In this document: positions 49,560-58,156 of the stretch, in pieces
Position numbering within the stretch: the first letter of the stretch is position 1
Layout of the letters: every line of letters starts with the position of its first letter
Assembly: GCA_023423275.1 (NCBI GenBank)
Contig: JAFAFW010000065.1
Span: 8,177-72,176 of the forward strand
DNA length: 64,000 nucleotides
Direction of reading: 5' to 3'
From: Pseudomonadota bacterium
Lineage (GTDB): Bacteria; Pseudomonadota; Alphaproteobacteria; Rhizobiales; Hyphomicrobiaceae
Notes under the pieces: model-generated
Told to the model about the DNA's origin: nothing
Databases searched by the model: none
The model's input: the letters and a program-made list of their open reading frames with translations, nothing else
Made by a program: the position numbers and the translations under genes

Positions 49560-50633
49560 TCAGGCGTCGAAAATGTGCAGCTTGTCGCGCCGCCAATGGA
49601 TCGGCACGACCTGCCCGGGTGTCAGCCCTTCCGCTGCGCTGCCGTTGGGCGGCTGCAGGACGATCTCCTCGCCATTCGGCTGGATGGCGAGAACGCGTGT
49701 CGCGCTGCCGATAAAGATGCTGTCGCGGACTGTGACATCAAAACCAATGTGATCGGTCGTATCCGGTGCAGGAGCGAGTGCGATGTCCTCGGGTCGGACC
49801 ATTGCGGTGCGCGCTGAGGATGCGCTGGGGCGGGCAGATGCAATGATGCTCTCCGTGCCTTCGATGCGCAGGCCCGCGCTGTCCTCGACAACTTTGAGAA
49901 AGTTCGTTTCACCCACGAAGCCGGCGACGAATGCCGTGGCGGGTTTGCGATAGATTTCCGTGCCGGTGCCGACCTGTTCGAGGCGGCCATGGTCCATGAC
50001 AGCGATCCGGTCGGCCATGACGAGCGCTTCTTCCTGGTCATGCGTCACGAATACGAAGGCAATGCCGAGTTTTTCCTGCAGTTGCTTGAGCTCGATCTGC
50101 ATGCGCTTTCTCAGCTTCAAATCAAGCGCTCCCAGCGGTTCGTCGAGCAGCAGGACGCGCGGCCGGTTGACGATCGCACGCGCCAGCGCCACGCGCTGCT
50201 GTTGGCCGCCGGAAAGCTGGTTTGGATACCGGTCTCCGAAGCCCGCAAGAGTCACCATTGCGAGCGCTTCATCGACCTTTGCCGCACTATCGCTCTTCGA
50301 CACGCCGCGGCGCCTGGGACCGAATGCAATGTTTTCCGCGACGGTCAGATGCGGAAACAGGGCGTAGTTCTGGAACACCGTATTCACGGGCCGCTTGTTT
50401 GGCGGCACGTTGTTCAGCACCACTCCGTCAATCGATATGGTGCCCTTGGTAGGCTCCAGAAAGCCGGCTATGAGGCGGAGCAGGGTGGTCTTTCCACATC
50501 CGCTGGGTCCGAGCAGGGCAACGAACTCGCCCTGCTGGATGTCGAGTGAAACGTCGTCGAGCGCGATAACCGAGCCATAGGTCTTTACGACTCGGTCGAC
50601 CTTGATCAGCGCCCCAGGCGTCGAGGTGGTCAC
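49560..50633 (-). CDS. ABC transporter ATP-binding protein, PotA-like
   Basis: 357 residues. Nucleotide-binding domain (about 8-240) with Walker A GPSGCGKTT, signature LSGGQQQR, Walker B VLLLDEPLGALD and VTHDQEEAL; C-terminal TOBE/regulatory domain (about 270-357). Typical of spermidine/putrescine or iron-type importers. GTG at 50633 with AGGAG nine bases upstream. Confidence 0.94.
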   Translation of the reverse strand: MTTSTPGALIKVDRVVKTYGSVIALDDVSLDIQQGEFVALLGPSGCGKTTLLRLIAGFLEPTKGTISIDGVVLNNVPPNKRPVNTVFQNYALFPHLTVAENIAFGPRRRGVSKSDSAAKVDEALAMVTLAGFGDRYPNQLSGGQQQRVALARAIVNRPRVLLLDEPLGALDLKLRKRMQIELKQLQEKLGIAFVFVTHDQEEALVMADRIAVMDHGRLEQVGTGTEIYRKPATAFVAGFVGETNFLKVVEDSAGLRIEGTESIIASARPSASSARTAMVRPEDIALAPAPDTTDHIGFDVTVRDSIFIGSATRVLAIQPNGEEIVLQPPNGSAAEGLTPGQVVPIHWRRDKLHIFDA

Positions 50634-50675
50634 TGGCGCAAGCTCCTGATGCAGGTTGTGCCTGTTTCCATCCTC

Positions 50676-51716
50676 TTATTTGCGGACGACTTCTTTGTTC
50701 CAGATGTCGATGATCTTCTGGCGCTCACCGTTGACAACCGCCCAGTCAAAGAGGGCGAGATTAGCAACTGATCCGTCCTTGCCCCAGGGCAGGCGGCTCT
50801 TCGCCTTGTCGCTGAGCTGAACGTCCTTGGTGGCCGGGCCTAGATACAGTTTCTCCGACATGCAGGCCGCCTGCTCCTTGGCGACCGCAAAGTTCACGAA
50901 CTCCTTCGCAAGCGCTTCATTCTTCGTACCGGCGACGATGTGAACGCGAATATCGCTCGACGGAGCGCCTTCCTTCGGCGCAACGTAGGTGATCGGCAGA
51001 CCCTTGTCCGCGAGCGACCATGCGGCGCTCGAGTAGTGCGCGCCGGCGATGACTTCACCGCTCTGGAAGTTGTTGGTGGCGCCGCCCGATGAATCGAAGA
51101 ACGACGAAACCTTGAGATCCTTATACCGCTTGACTGCAGCCTCGTAATTGCCTGTGGTTCCACCTGCAAGCTTGTTCAGATGGAAGAACAACGGCACGCC
51201 CATAGCGTTGCTGGGACTCGGAACGGTGGACACGCTGTCGAACTCTGGTTTCCACAGATCCCAGATCGAGACCGGTGGCGTCTTCACGTCTTTGGTATTG
51301 TAGACGAGGCCCATGGAGTAAAAGCCGGTCGACAGCGCATAAACCTGACCGGAGGCCGTCTTATAGATACCTTCGGGGATCATGTTGGCCATGTTGGGGA
51401 CATCGATCGGCGCAGCCAGCCCCTCTGCACCTGCCAGCTCCGATACGCCGCCGTCGATCCAAGCCACGTCGATGACGGGGCTTCCCTTCTGCTGGCGCAG
51501 CTTTCCGAGTGTCACTGTTGAGGTGCCGGGATCAGGCGTAACGGTGACGCCTTTTGCTTTGGAGAAGGGAGTGAGGATGCAGGTTTGCAGTGCATCACCC
51601 CATTCTCCGCCATAGAGAGCGACGGTGAGAGCACCTTGGGCACGGCTTTCGCCAACGCCACAGGCCAGAATAGCAATTGCTGTGAGGGCACACTTCGCGG
51701 GAGTGAGTTGGGGCAC
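50676..51716 (-). CDS. Extracellular solute-binding protein, PotD-like; first gene of the 14-gene operon
   Basis: 346 residues. Signal peptide (LTAIAILACGVGESRAQG), then a PotD/PotF-type periplasmic protein: LTVALYGGEWGDALQTCILTPFSKAKGVTVTPDPG, VYALSTGFYSMGLVYNTKDV, and AAWSLADKGLPITYVAPKEGA. GTG at 51716 is chosen because AGGAGGT lies six bases before it. Binds an unknown, probably cationic or zwitterionic, substrate. Divergent from the LysR gene at 51827. Confidence 0.92.
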   Translation of the reverse strand: MPQLTPAKCALTAIAILACGVGESRAQGALTVALYGGEWGDALQTCILTPFSKAKGVTVTPDPGTSTVTLGKLRQQKGSPVIDVAWIDGGVSELAGAEGLAAPIDVPNMANMIPEGIYKTASGQVYALSTGFYSMGLVYNTKDVKTPPVSIWDLWKPEFDSVSTVPSPSNAMGVPLFFHLNKLAGGTTGNYEAAVKRYKDLKVSSFFDSSGGATNNFQSGEVIAGAHYSSAAWSLADKGLPITYVAPKEGAPSSDIRVHIVAGTKNEALAKEFVNFAVAKEQAACMSEKLYLGPATKDVQLSDKAKSRLPWGKDGSVANLALFDWAVVNGERQKIIDIWNKEVVRK

Positions 51717-51826
51717 GATTAACCTCCTATTTCGCGACGGACCCCCCAACTCCACGGCACCAGAATACAATTGTCAAATTGCATGAATTGCGACTACCAT
51801 AACCTAAACTCATGCTACGCTGAGCA
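51717..51826. promoter_or_regulatory. Divergent control region with LysR-type sites
   Basis: The 110 bases between the solute-binding gene and lysR are AT-rich in the centre and hold the palindrome ACAATTGT (51767-51774) followed by the imperfect dyad CAAATT-GCAT-GAATTG (51775-51790). LysR regulators bind T-N11-A dyads in exactly such divergent gaps, so this is the likely switch of the 14-gene operon and of lysR itself. Sites are inferred from symmetry. Confidence 0.5.
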
Positions 51827-52786
51827 ATGAATTATCGTCAGCTTGAAGCGTTCAGAGCGGTGATGGAGACGGGCAGCGTTACGCGCGCTGCCGAGCACTT
51901 ATGCGTGTCACAACCCGCGATCAGCAAATTACTTGCACTTCTTGAGCGATCATGCGGTTTCGATCTGTTCAAACGTCACGGCAATCGGCTTGTGCCGACG
52001 ATTGAAGCAGAGGTTTTGATTGGCGAAGTAGATCGCCTGTTCGTTGGCATGGATCAGGTTGAGCGGCGTGCGCAGGATATTCGTGATCTGCGCTCGGGCC
52101 ATTTGGCAATTGCCGCATTTCCGGCTATCGGAACACGATTTTTGCCGAAAGTCATAGCTCGTTTTCATGAGATGCAGCCCGATATACGCACGACCCTGGT
52201 GACGAAAAGTGGGCGTACCCTGATGGAACTTGTCGGATCCAATCAGGTCGATCTTGGGATTGGCTTATTGAGCGCTCATCATGCGAGCGTCGATTTTATG
52301 CCGGCCGGAAGCTATCCGGGTGTTTGCGTGATGCACCCGTCCCATCCGTTGGCTGCAAAGCGTGTGATTAACGCGGCTGATCTGGATGGAGTACCATTCA
52401 TTTCGCTGGGGAGTGAGGACCGGTCGCGGCATCTCGTGGATCATGCGTTTGAGCACTATCCGATCCAGCGCAATATCGTTGCCGAGGCGTATCAGGCGGA
52501 AGCCGCATGTGCACTTGCCGCATCCGGACTTGGTGTGGCTGTCGTCGAACCGTTTAGCGCCTCGGGCTTTGTCCCGGATCAACTTGCGATAAGGCCATTT
52601 GAGCCGACGGTCAGCTTCACGATGTGGTTCATGGTACCATCCATGCGACCGCGCTCCCGCTTACTCGAGGCATTTACCGGGTTCCTCCTGAGCGTCGTTA
52701 CCGAGGAAGGAAACTTTGTCGATCGAAAACCGTCTGAATACGGAAATTCAAAGGTCGCCGCACTTGTGATTGAGTCTGCTGGTTGA
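51827..52786 (+). CDS. LysR family transcriptional regulator
   Basis: 319 residues. N-terminal winged HTH (about 1-60; LEAFRAVMETGSVTRAAEHLCVSQPAISKLLALLE) and a two-lobed effector domain (about 90-295). The sequence IGTRFLPKVIARFHEMQPDI and LGIGLLSAHHASVD resemble regulators of amino acid or opine catabolism. Very likely controls the divergent 14-gene operon in response to its substrate. AT-richer than housekeeping genes here. Confidence 0.94.
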   Translation: MNYRQLEAFRAVMETGSVTRAAEHLCVSQPAISKLLALLERSCGFDLFKRHGNRLVPTIEAEVLIGEVDRLFVGMDQVERRAQDIRDLRSGHLAIAAFPAIGTRFLPKVIARFHEMQPDIRTTLVTKSGRTLMELVGSNQVDLGIGLLSAHHASVDFMPAGSYPGVCVMHPSHPLAAKRVINAADLDGVPFISLGSEDRSRHLVDHAFEHYPIQRNIVAEAYQAEAACALAASGLGVAVVEPFSASGFVPDQLAIRPFEPTVSFTMWFMVPSMRPRSRLLEAFTGFLLSVVTEEGNFVDRKPSEYGNSKVAALVIESAG

Positions 52787-53012
52787 ACACGGCAAGCCGG
52801 TTCCGAACGCGACTACCCTTCGATCCTTGCGGGAAATCTGTCAGGGTCTTCAGAGTCCCATGAGCTGGCTGTTCGAGACGCCTGATGAAAATAGTCCCGA
52901 TGTCGTCGCACGAGCCGACGCGCGTCGCCACCTTGAGCTCAGCTCGCAGGGTATCAGCCCCATCGATTTCCGAAGCGTGCTTTTAAAAAAATTGCCGCGT
53001 CGTCGAGATTGA
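52770..53012 (+). pseudogene. Remnant of an XRE-type regulator (HTH end plus linker)
   Basis: An 80-residue frame opening just before the LysR stop. The stretch LVEHGKPVPNATTLRSLREICQGLQSPMSWLFE matches the end of an XRE helix-turn-helix (xxERGxxxPSxxTLxxIAxALxVPLxxLFE), and DVVARADARRHLEL matches the linker that leads into a cupin domain in XRE-cupin regulators. The first half of the HTH is missing (a TGA precedes the frame), and the cupin is absent. It is best read as a decayed fragment. The start codon would be TTG. Confidence 0.6.
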
Positions 53013-53040
53013 AATCGTAGAAAAACGGACCTTAATCGGC

Positions 53041-53060
53041 CGCGCCGCGCCGCGCCGCGC
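53041..53060. repeat. Short 5-base tandem repeat
   Basis: Four copies of CGCGC in a row, just after the XRE remnant and before the end of the M28-like gene. Probably slippage-prone; no function evident. Confidence 0.6.
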
Positions 53061-53140
53061 CCCATCATCGCATGCCCCAGCCGCGGGCGCTTTGCGGCCA
53101 ACGAAATTACGGTTTGCTTGATCAGTGGACGCTTCCGGCC

Positions 53141-54886
53141 TCACCCACCTAGAGTTGGCAACTTCTCGTCCAGGAGCGCGATGGCTTGTTCGATGCCGTG
53201 GACCAAACGGTTGCGGCCCTGGCGCGCCGCGACAGTAGCGAATTTCTCCGCATCCGATCCTGCTTCCAGAGACCGAAGGCGGCGCACGCTGTCCAGTGCC
53301 GGAAACTGTGTTTGCCCCAAGGCCGGATCATGCACAAAGCGGTCGCCATTCGTATATTCGAGCGGCGTCAATGCCCGTGAAAGAGCGACAAGCGTCTCAT
53401 TGATGGCCGCTGTCTTGCTGTCATTCGCGGCCTTGGATGCGATGCCGTAGAGCGACTTGGTCCGCTCCAGCAGGTCCGCTGTCCGCGCGCGAAGTGCACC
53501 CAGATCGAAGCGGCTGCCAACGGCAGATTGCAAATCATCGATGATGGCGAGTAACTGCCCCACCTGCTCGCGATGATCGAACGGAAGCACGGCGTCGGTG
53601 AGAAGCCGCCACGTTGCATCGAAATAGACCTGCGTATCGCGAACCAGCAGCGCTGGATCGATCTTGTCGATGGTGTCATCGGGGGTGTGCCACCACCAGC
53701 CCATGGCACCACCAGCGCGCTTCTTGCCTTCGCCCATGAAGGCGGCGACGATATTCACGCCTCCCGTGATCGGCTCATGGCTGAGCGTATTGTAAATCGC
53801 CGGAACGCCAATTCCCCAGAACGACTGATCACCAGCCCGGCTCATGCGCTGGTCAGTGAGCGTTTCCCCGGTCGCCCGTTTGACGCCATCGCGCGCCAGG
53901 TTCAGCAGCTCGGCGGCGGCCGGTGCGTCGGCAAGAATGACATTGCCGTTGCCGCCGAGTGAATCGACGTTGACGTGCGCGACGCAGCGACGCTCAAGCT
54001 CAGACCAGTGCTCATCGACATACCAGGCCGAACCGGAATAGCGGCCATGTGAATGCCCGGACCAGAATGCAACCCGCAGGCCGCGACGCCAGCTCTTGCG
54101 CTGCTGTGCGCAAAGGCGCGCCACTTCGATCATCGTCGCGTTGGCGCTGCCGTTATCCATGACGCCGTAGTACCAGGTGTCTTGATGCCCAGATAGCAGA
54201 ACGAACGGCTCGTCATCGCCGCCTTGGGCCGGCAGGTCTCCGATCAGGATCGGCGTTTTGCGCCAGCCGGTATCGACAGCGGCATGCAGCGTCGCAATCG
54301 TCTCGCCCTTGGCAACCAGATTTTTAACTTCGTCGCCGTCCGCTTTGTTGATCGAGCAAACGATCGTTTTCGGGAGAAAATCGACCGTTTCGTCCGATGG
54401 GCTGCCCCAGACCGGCGAGATGCACATTTCGTGGATATGCTCGTGCGGGCTGACATGCAGTTGGCCGAGCGCTCCCGCGCGACTGGCGCGTTTGGTGGCG
54501 GCAGGTGCTGCCAGACCATCGAGAAGCACGATATGGCCAGTGACATCCTTGCCGGCGAAATCGCTATCCAGGCCGCGGCCGAGATACATCAACGGTGCCG
54601 TCAGACCTTCAGGAGGCGTGGCGCGCGAGAACGATTGTGTAATGCAGCGCAACGACTTTCCGTTGATGATCACCTTCGCTTCGAGCGGCAGGCTGATGTA
54701 GGCATCGTGCAAAATGAGCTGGGTTTTAAAGCCAATATCGTCAAGCTGCTTCTTCAGATACTCCACGTTGGCGAATTCATCTTTCGAACCGGACAGCTTT
54801 TCCCAGCGCGCAAACTCGCGCAAATGCGCCATCAGCGCTTTCTCGTCTACGGCGTTATAAAGCTGGTCGAACACTGCCGCGGTCAT
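53141..54886 (-). CDS. M28-family-like peptidase with PA-type insert, atypical active site
   Basis: 581 residues. Central PA-like part (about 70-205) and an M28-type di-zinc domain (about 210-440): LLSGHQDTWYYG (His234), VMDNGSANA (Asp244), VNVDSLGG (Asp308), NTLSHEP. Where M28 enzymes have the catalytic and ligand Glu-Glu, this protein reads WSGHSHGRYSGS (275-286), with no Glu, so activity may differ. No signal peptide, so cytoplasmic. ATG at 54886 is preferred over TTG at 54919 (AAGG upstream). Last gene of the 7-gene operon. Confidence 0.85.
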   Translation of the reverse strand: MTAAVFDQLYNAVDEKALMAHLREFARWEKLSGSKDEFANVEYLKKQLDDIGFKTQLILHDAYISLPLEAKVIINGKSLRCITQSFSRATPPEGLTAPLMYLGRGLDSDFAGKDVTGHIVLLDGLAAPAATKRASRAGALGQLHVSPHEHIHEMCISPVWGSPSDETVDFLPKTIVCSINKADGDEVKNLVAKGETIATLHAAVDTGWRKTPILIGDLPAQGGDDEPFVLLSGHQDTWYYGVMDNGSANATMIEVARLCAQQRKSWRRGLRVAFWSGHSHGRYSGSAWYVDEHWSELERRCVAHVNVDSLGGNGNVILADAPAAAELLNLARDGVKRATGETLTDQRMSRAGDQSFWGIGVPAIYNTLSHEPITGGVNIVAAFMGEGKKRAGGAMGWWWHTPDDTIDKIDPALLVRDTQVYFDATWRLLTDAVLPFDHREQVGQLLAIIDDLQSAVGSRFDLGALRARTADLLERTKSLYGIASKAANDSKTAAINETLVALSRALTPLEYTNGDRFVHDPALGQTQFPALDSVRRLRSLEAGSDAEKFATVAARQGRNRLVHGIEQAIALLDEKLPTLGG

Positions 54887-54919
54887 CGCTTGAGCCTTCT
54901 TTGCTTGTGGGATCAGCAA

Positions 54920-56260
54920 TCAGATTTTCAGTCCGTCAGCGCCGTATCTGACCTGAGTATCGAAACTGCGGCGCAGATCGAGATACTCATGGCGGGAAAG
55001 TTTCTGGCCCGCTTCTGCGCGAACACGTTTGCCTTCGCTCGCGCCGTCGTACAGCAGATCGACCGCCAGCATCGCCATCGACTTGGCAGGATTGACGGCG
55101 GCCAGAACGTGATCGCGGACGTAATAGTCAGCGGCGTGTGGTTGGCTCTTGGTGCCGCCGCACCGCGGATGCACGACGGGCATGAGGAAGCCGACGTCGC
55201 CGACGTCGGTCGAGCCGGCCTGATGCGTCGCCTTGCCCATGTGCTCCTTGCCGACGATTGTCTCGCAGGCCGCGTATTGCAAGCGGATGAGATTGAGATC
55301 GGGATTGTTCGGCAGGTAACCGCACACGGTTTCAATCTCGACCTCGGCACCAACGGCGAGCGCGCCGGCGCGCAGGCAGCGATCGACAATCACGCTGACC
55401 TCGCGCATGGCCTCGACGGTACGGGCGCGGATCATGGTTTCGACACGCACATCGTTAGGGATCGTGCTCGTGCCATCACCGCCCTTGGTGATGATCGGGC
55501 TGACGCGAACGATGTCCGCCTCACGGAACCGCTCGCGCATGGCATCGATGCTGATCAGCGCGATATTCGCCGCCTTGAGCGCATTCACACCTTGATGTGC
55601 GAATGTGCCCGCATGTGCTGATTTGCCAACAAAACGCACGCGCTTGATCAAGGCGCCGTTGTGCGTATCGCCGACGCTGGCATGGCTCTCGTCGCGTCCG
55701 GTCGGAGTATGCGTGATGGTGATCATATCGATGTCGTCAAATTCTCCGAGCCGGATCAGCTCCGGTTTGCCGACGATGAATTCGATGTCGCCGCGCGCAC
55801 GCAGTTCGAGCCGCTCCTCGACGGTAATGCACTCTTCGGCAGGAACCGCAAACAAGACGACGTCGCCGTCGAGGTGCTGCATAACCGACTGCAAGCCAAT
55901 GCCGGCACCGAGCATCGACGCGATCTGCGCATTATGGCCACAGGCATGGGCCGCATGCGTCACCGGATCGGCGACCGGACTGTCGGGCACCAGCAGCGCG
56001 TCGAGTTCGCCGAGAATCCCGAACGTCAACTCGCTCTTGCGGCCGCTCATGCGCGCCTTGACGCCGGTTCGCGCCAAGCCAGACCTGCTTTGCAGACCCA
56101 TCTTCTCAAATTGCTGCTGGACGTAGGCGGCCGTCTTGGATTCCTGAAAGCCGATCTCGGGATTGCTCAGGATATGCTTGCTGATATCGATGACGTATTC
56201 GGACTGTTCATCGATCGTCGCGCAGACACGAGCCTTGAGCTCTTCCTTGGATGGCAGCAT
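54920..56260 (-). CDS. M20-family amidohydrolase (AbgB/HipO-like)
   Basis: 446 residues. Metal site motifs HACGHN (105-110) and PAEEC (140-144), dimerisation domain about 200-320 (GKSAHAGTFAHQGVNALKAA), and a C-terminal HQAGSTDVGDVGFLMPVVHP. Members hydrolyse N-acyl or peptide-like amides such as p-aminobenzoyl-glutamate. Cytoplasmic. Between the SDR and M28-like genes; both hydrolases probably act on the compound brought in by the importer of the same operon. Confidence 0.92.
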   Translation of the reverse strand: MLPSKEELKARVCATIDEQSEYVIDISKHILSNPEIGFQESKTAAYVQQQFEKMGLQSRSGLARTGVKARMSGRKSELTFGILGELDALLVPDSPVADPVTHAAHACGHNAQIASMLGAGIGLQSVMQHLDGDVVLFAVPAEECITVEERLELRARGDIEFIVGKPELIRLGEFDDIDMITITHTPTGRDESHASVGDTHNGALIKRVRFVGKSAHAGTFAHQGVNALKAANIALISIDAMRERFREADIVRVSPIITKGGDGTSTIPNDVRVETMIRARTVEAMREVSVIVDRCLRAGALAVGAEVEIETVCGYLPNNPDLNLIRLQYAACETIVGKEHMGKATHQAGSTDVGDVGFLMPVVHPRCGGTKSQPHAADYYVRDHVLAAVNPAKSMAMLAVDLLYDGASEGKRVRAEAGQKLSRHEYLDLRRSFDTQVRYGADGLKI

Positions 56261-56286
56261 TTCTTACATCCCAATTGTCCGCCGGA

Positions 56287-57057
56287 TTAACGGCTGCCCG
56301 AACGAACCAGCGGGCGGCCGGTCAACAGACCGCCGTCCACGACAATGGTTTCGCCAGTGATGAAGTCTGCGCCCTCTGACACGAGGAATGCGACGGTTTC
56401 GGCAATATTCGGTGCTTTGCCGACCTTCCCGAGAGGGATCAGCGTCAGCATTTTCGCGCGGTATTCCGGAGAAACCTGATCTTCGCGCACTTGAATGAAG
56501 CCGGGGGCTACTGCATTCACACGGATCGCGTGCGGCCCGAGTTCCTGCGCCATCGATTTGGTGAGCATCACGACGGCGGCCTTCGAAGCGCTGTAGTGCG
56601 CAGCGCCGACGCGGGCAGAGAACCCAGCCGTCGATGCGAGATTGACGATCGATCCACCACCACCGGCCGCAACGCGTGCGCGGCCGAACACCTGGCTACA
56701 CAGGAACGTGCCTTTGAGATTGACGTTCAGCACGCGATCCCAGGCTTCCTCGGGCATGTCGAGCAGGCCATGGTCGGGGTAAATGCCGGCGTTATTGACG
56801 AGTACCGTCGGCGTTCCGAGATCTTTCGCCAGAGCGTCGAAAACCTCGGAGACTTCGCCGGATTTGCTGACATCGAGCTTGTAAGCGCGTGCCGTCTTGC
56901 CGGAGGCGTCCAAGGAGGTTGCCACGCTGGCGGCCTCCTTGTCGTCGATGTCGGTCAGGGCGACGGCATATCCTTTGCCATGCAGTGTTTCGGCAATCGC
57001 GCGGCCGAGGCTGCGCGCTGCGCCAGTGACGACTGCTACAGGTTTTGCTTCAGACAT
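56287..57057 (-). CDS. Short-chain dehydrogenase/reductase
   Basis: 256 residues, classical SDR. Cofactor motif TGAARSLGRAIA (TGxxxGxG-like), NNAG at the end of beta4, catalytic Ser in NLASTAG, YxxxK as YSASKAA, and a C-terminal GxFITGETIVVDGG-type end. NAD(P)-dependent alcohol/ketone oxidoreductase; substrate unknown. ATG at 57057 with GAGGGCG upstream. Follows the solute-binding protein gene by 18 bases. Confidence 0.94.
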   Translation of the reverse strand: MSEAKPVAVVTGAARSLGRAIAETLHGKGYAVALTDIDDKEAASVATSLDASGKTARAYKLDVSKSGEVSEVFDALAKDLGTPTVLVNNAGIYPDHGLLDMPEEAWDRVLNVNLKGTFLCSQVFGRARVAAGGGGSIVNLASTAGFSARVGAAHYSASKAAVVMLTKSMAQELGPHAIRVNAVAPGFIQVREDQVSPEYRAKMLTLIPLGKVGKAPNIAETVAFLVSEGADFITGETIVVDGGLLTGRPLVRSGSR

Positions 57058-57075
57058 GGTCGCCCTCACGTGTGA

Positions 57076-58113
57076 TCAGTTCGCAGCGATTTCGCGAGCC
57101 CAACGCTGCGTCCACTGCGGACGAACGGTGGTGACGAAATCCCAGTCAGCAGGCTTCAGGCGCGGAAGGTCCGCAACCGGCAGCTTTGCAGCAACGGCCG
57201 GAGCGAGCTTTACTTCGCGATTCACCGGCGCCAGATAGGTATGCTCGGCGTTGCCAGCCTGGGCAGCCTCGCTCAACACGAAGTCCACGTATTTCAGCGC
57301 GGCTTCCGTGTTCTTCGAACCCTTCGCGATGCCGATCGTCGAGTCGATGATGTAGGCGCCTTCCTTCGGCACAGTCCACTCCAGCGGCGCGCCGCCATCG
57401 ATTGCAGCCTGGGCGCGATCGCTGGTCCAGCTCGTCATGACGATTTCGCCCTGCGTGAACAGTTGAGCGACCTGGGCGTGCTGCGTGTAGAACGTCAGGA
57501 TATTCGGCTTCAGTTTTTTGATCAGCTCGAAGCCGGGGTCGGTGTTCTTGACGTCGCCGCCGCTCATGTCAGCCGCGGTCAGCAGGAAGAACGAGCCGTG
57601 CGAGGTCTGGATATCGGGAACGGCGATCTTGCCCTTGTAGGCCGGATCCCACATAGCCATCCAGCTATCCGGCTTAGTCTTGATGACGTCTTTGTTCCAG
57701 GTCAGCGCCTGGCCGACGTACATGAACTTCGTATAAGCATCGCCGGGGATACGGAATTGCGGATAGAGCTTTTCGATGTTCGGCACTTTGCTGGTGACGA
57801 GTGGCTCATAGAGACCTTCGGCCTTCGCCTGTGCAGCGCCGACTTCGTCCATCATGATGACGTCGATCTTCACGTCATTCTTCTGGGCGCGCATCAACGC
57901 AATTGTCTGCTGCGTGAGGCCCGTCGCGATCTTGACCTTGATGTCCGGGTTGGCCTTTTCGAAGGGCTCGATCACGGCCTTCTTCCAGCCCTGTTCGAAA
58001 GAACCGCCGTAAACGATGACGGTCAGTTCCGTCTGCTGCGCCATGGCGCTGGTGGTGAACAGCGCGCAGGCGAGACCCGCCGCTGCCTTCAAAAATGATT
58101 TGCCAGTCATCAT
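57076..58113 (-). CDS. Extracellular solute-binding protein, PotD-like (second importer)
   Basis: 345 residues. Signal peptide (LKAAAGLACALFTTSAMAQQ), then TELTVIVYGGSFEQGWKKAVIEPFEKANPDIKVKIATG, VMMDEVGAAQAKAEGL and FTQGEIVMTSWTSDRAQA of the PotD type. Fourth gene of the 7-gene operon, after its two permeases and ATPase. Paralogue of the binding protein at 50676 but clearly divergent from it. ATG at 58113 with AAGGGA upstream. Confidence 0.93.
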   Translation of the reverse strand: MMTGKSFLKAAAGLACALFTTSAMAQQTELTVIVYGGSFEQGWKKAVIEPFEKANPDIKVKIATGLTQQTIALMRAQKNDVKIDVIMMDEVGAAQAKAEGLYEPLVTSKVPNIEKLYPQFRIPGDAYTKFMYVGQALTWNKDVIKTKPDSWMAMWDPAYKGKIAVPDIQTSHGSFFLLTAADMSGGDVKNTDPGFELIKKLKPNILTFYTQHAQVAQLFTQGEIVMTSWTSDRAQAAIDGGAPLEWTVPKEGAYIIDSTIGIAKGSKNTEAALKYVDFVLSEAAQAGNAEHTYLAPVNREVKLAPAVAAKLPVADLPRLKPADWDFVTTVRPQWTQRWAREIAAN

Positions 58114-58156
58114 TTCTCAGTTCCCTTTCTGTGACGCACAACGATTGTTCGAGGCT

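Noticed and set aside
54224..55621. A 465-codon plus-strand frame opposite the M28-like and M20 genes
   Set aside because: Antisense shadow; the two minus-strand genes carry full enzyme motifs.
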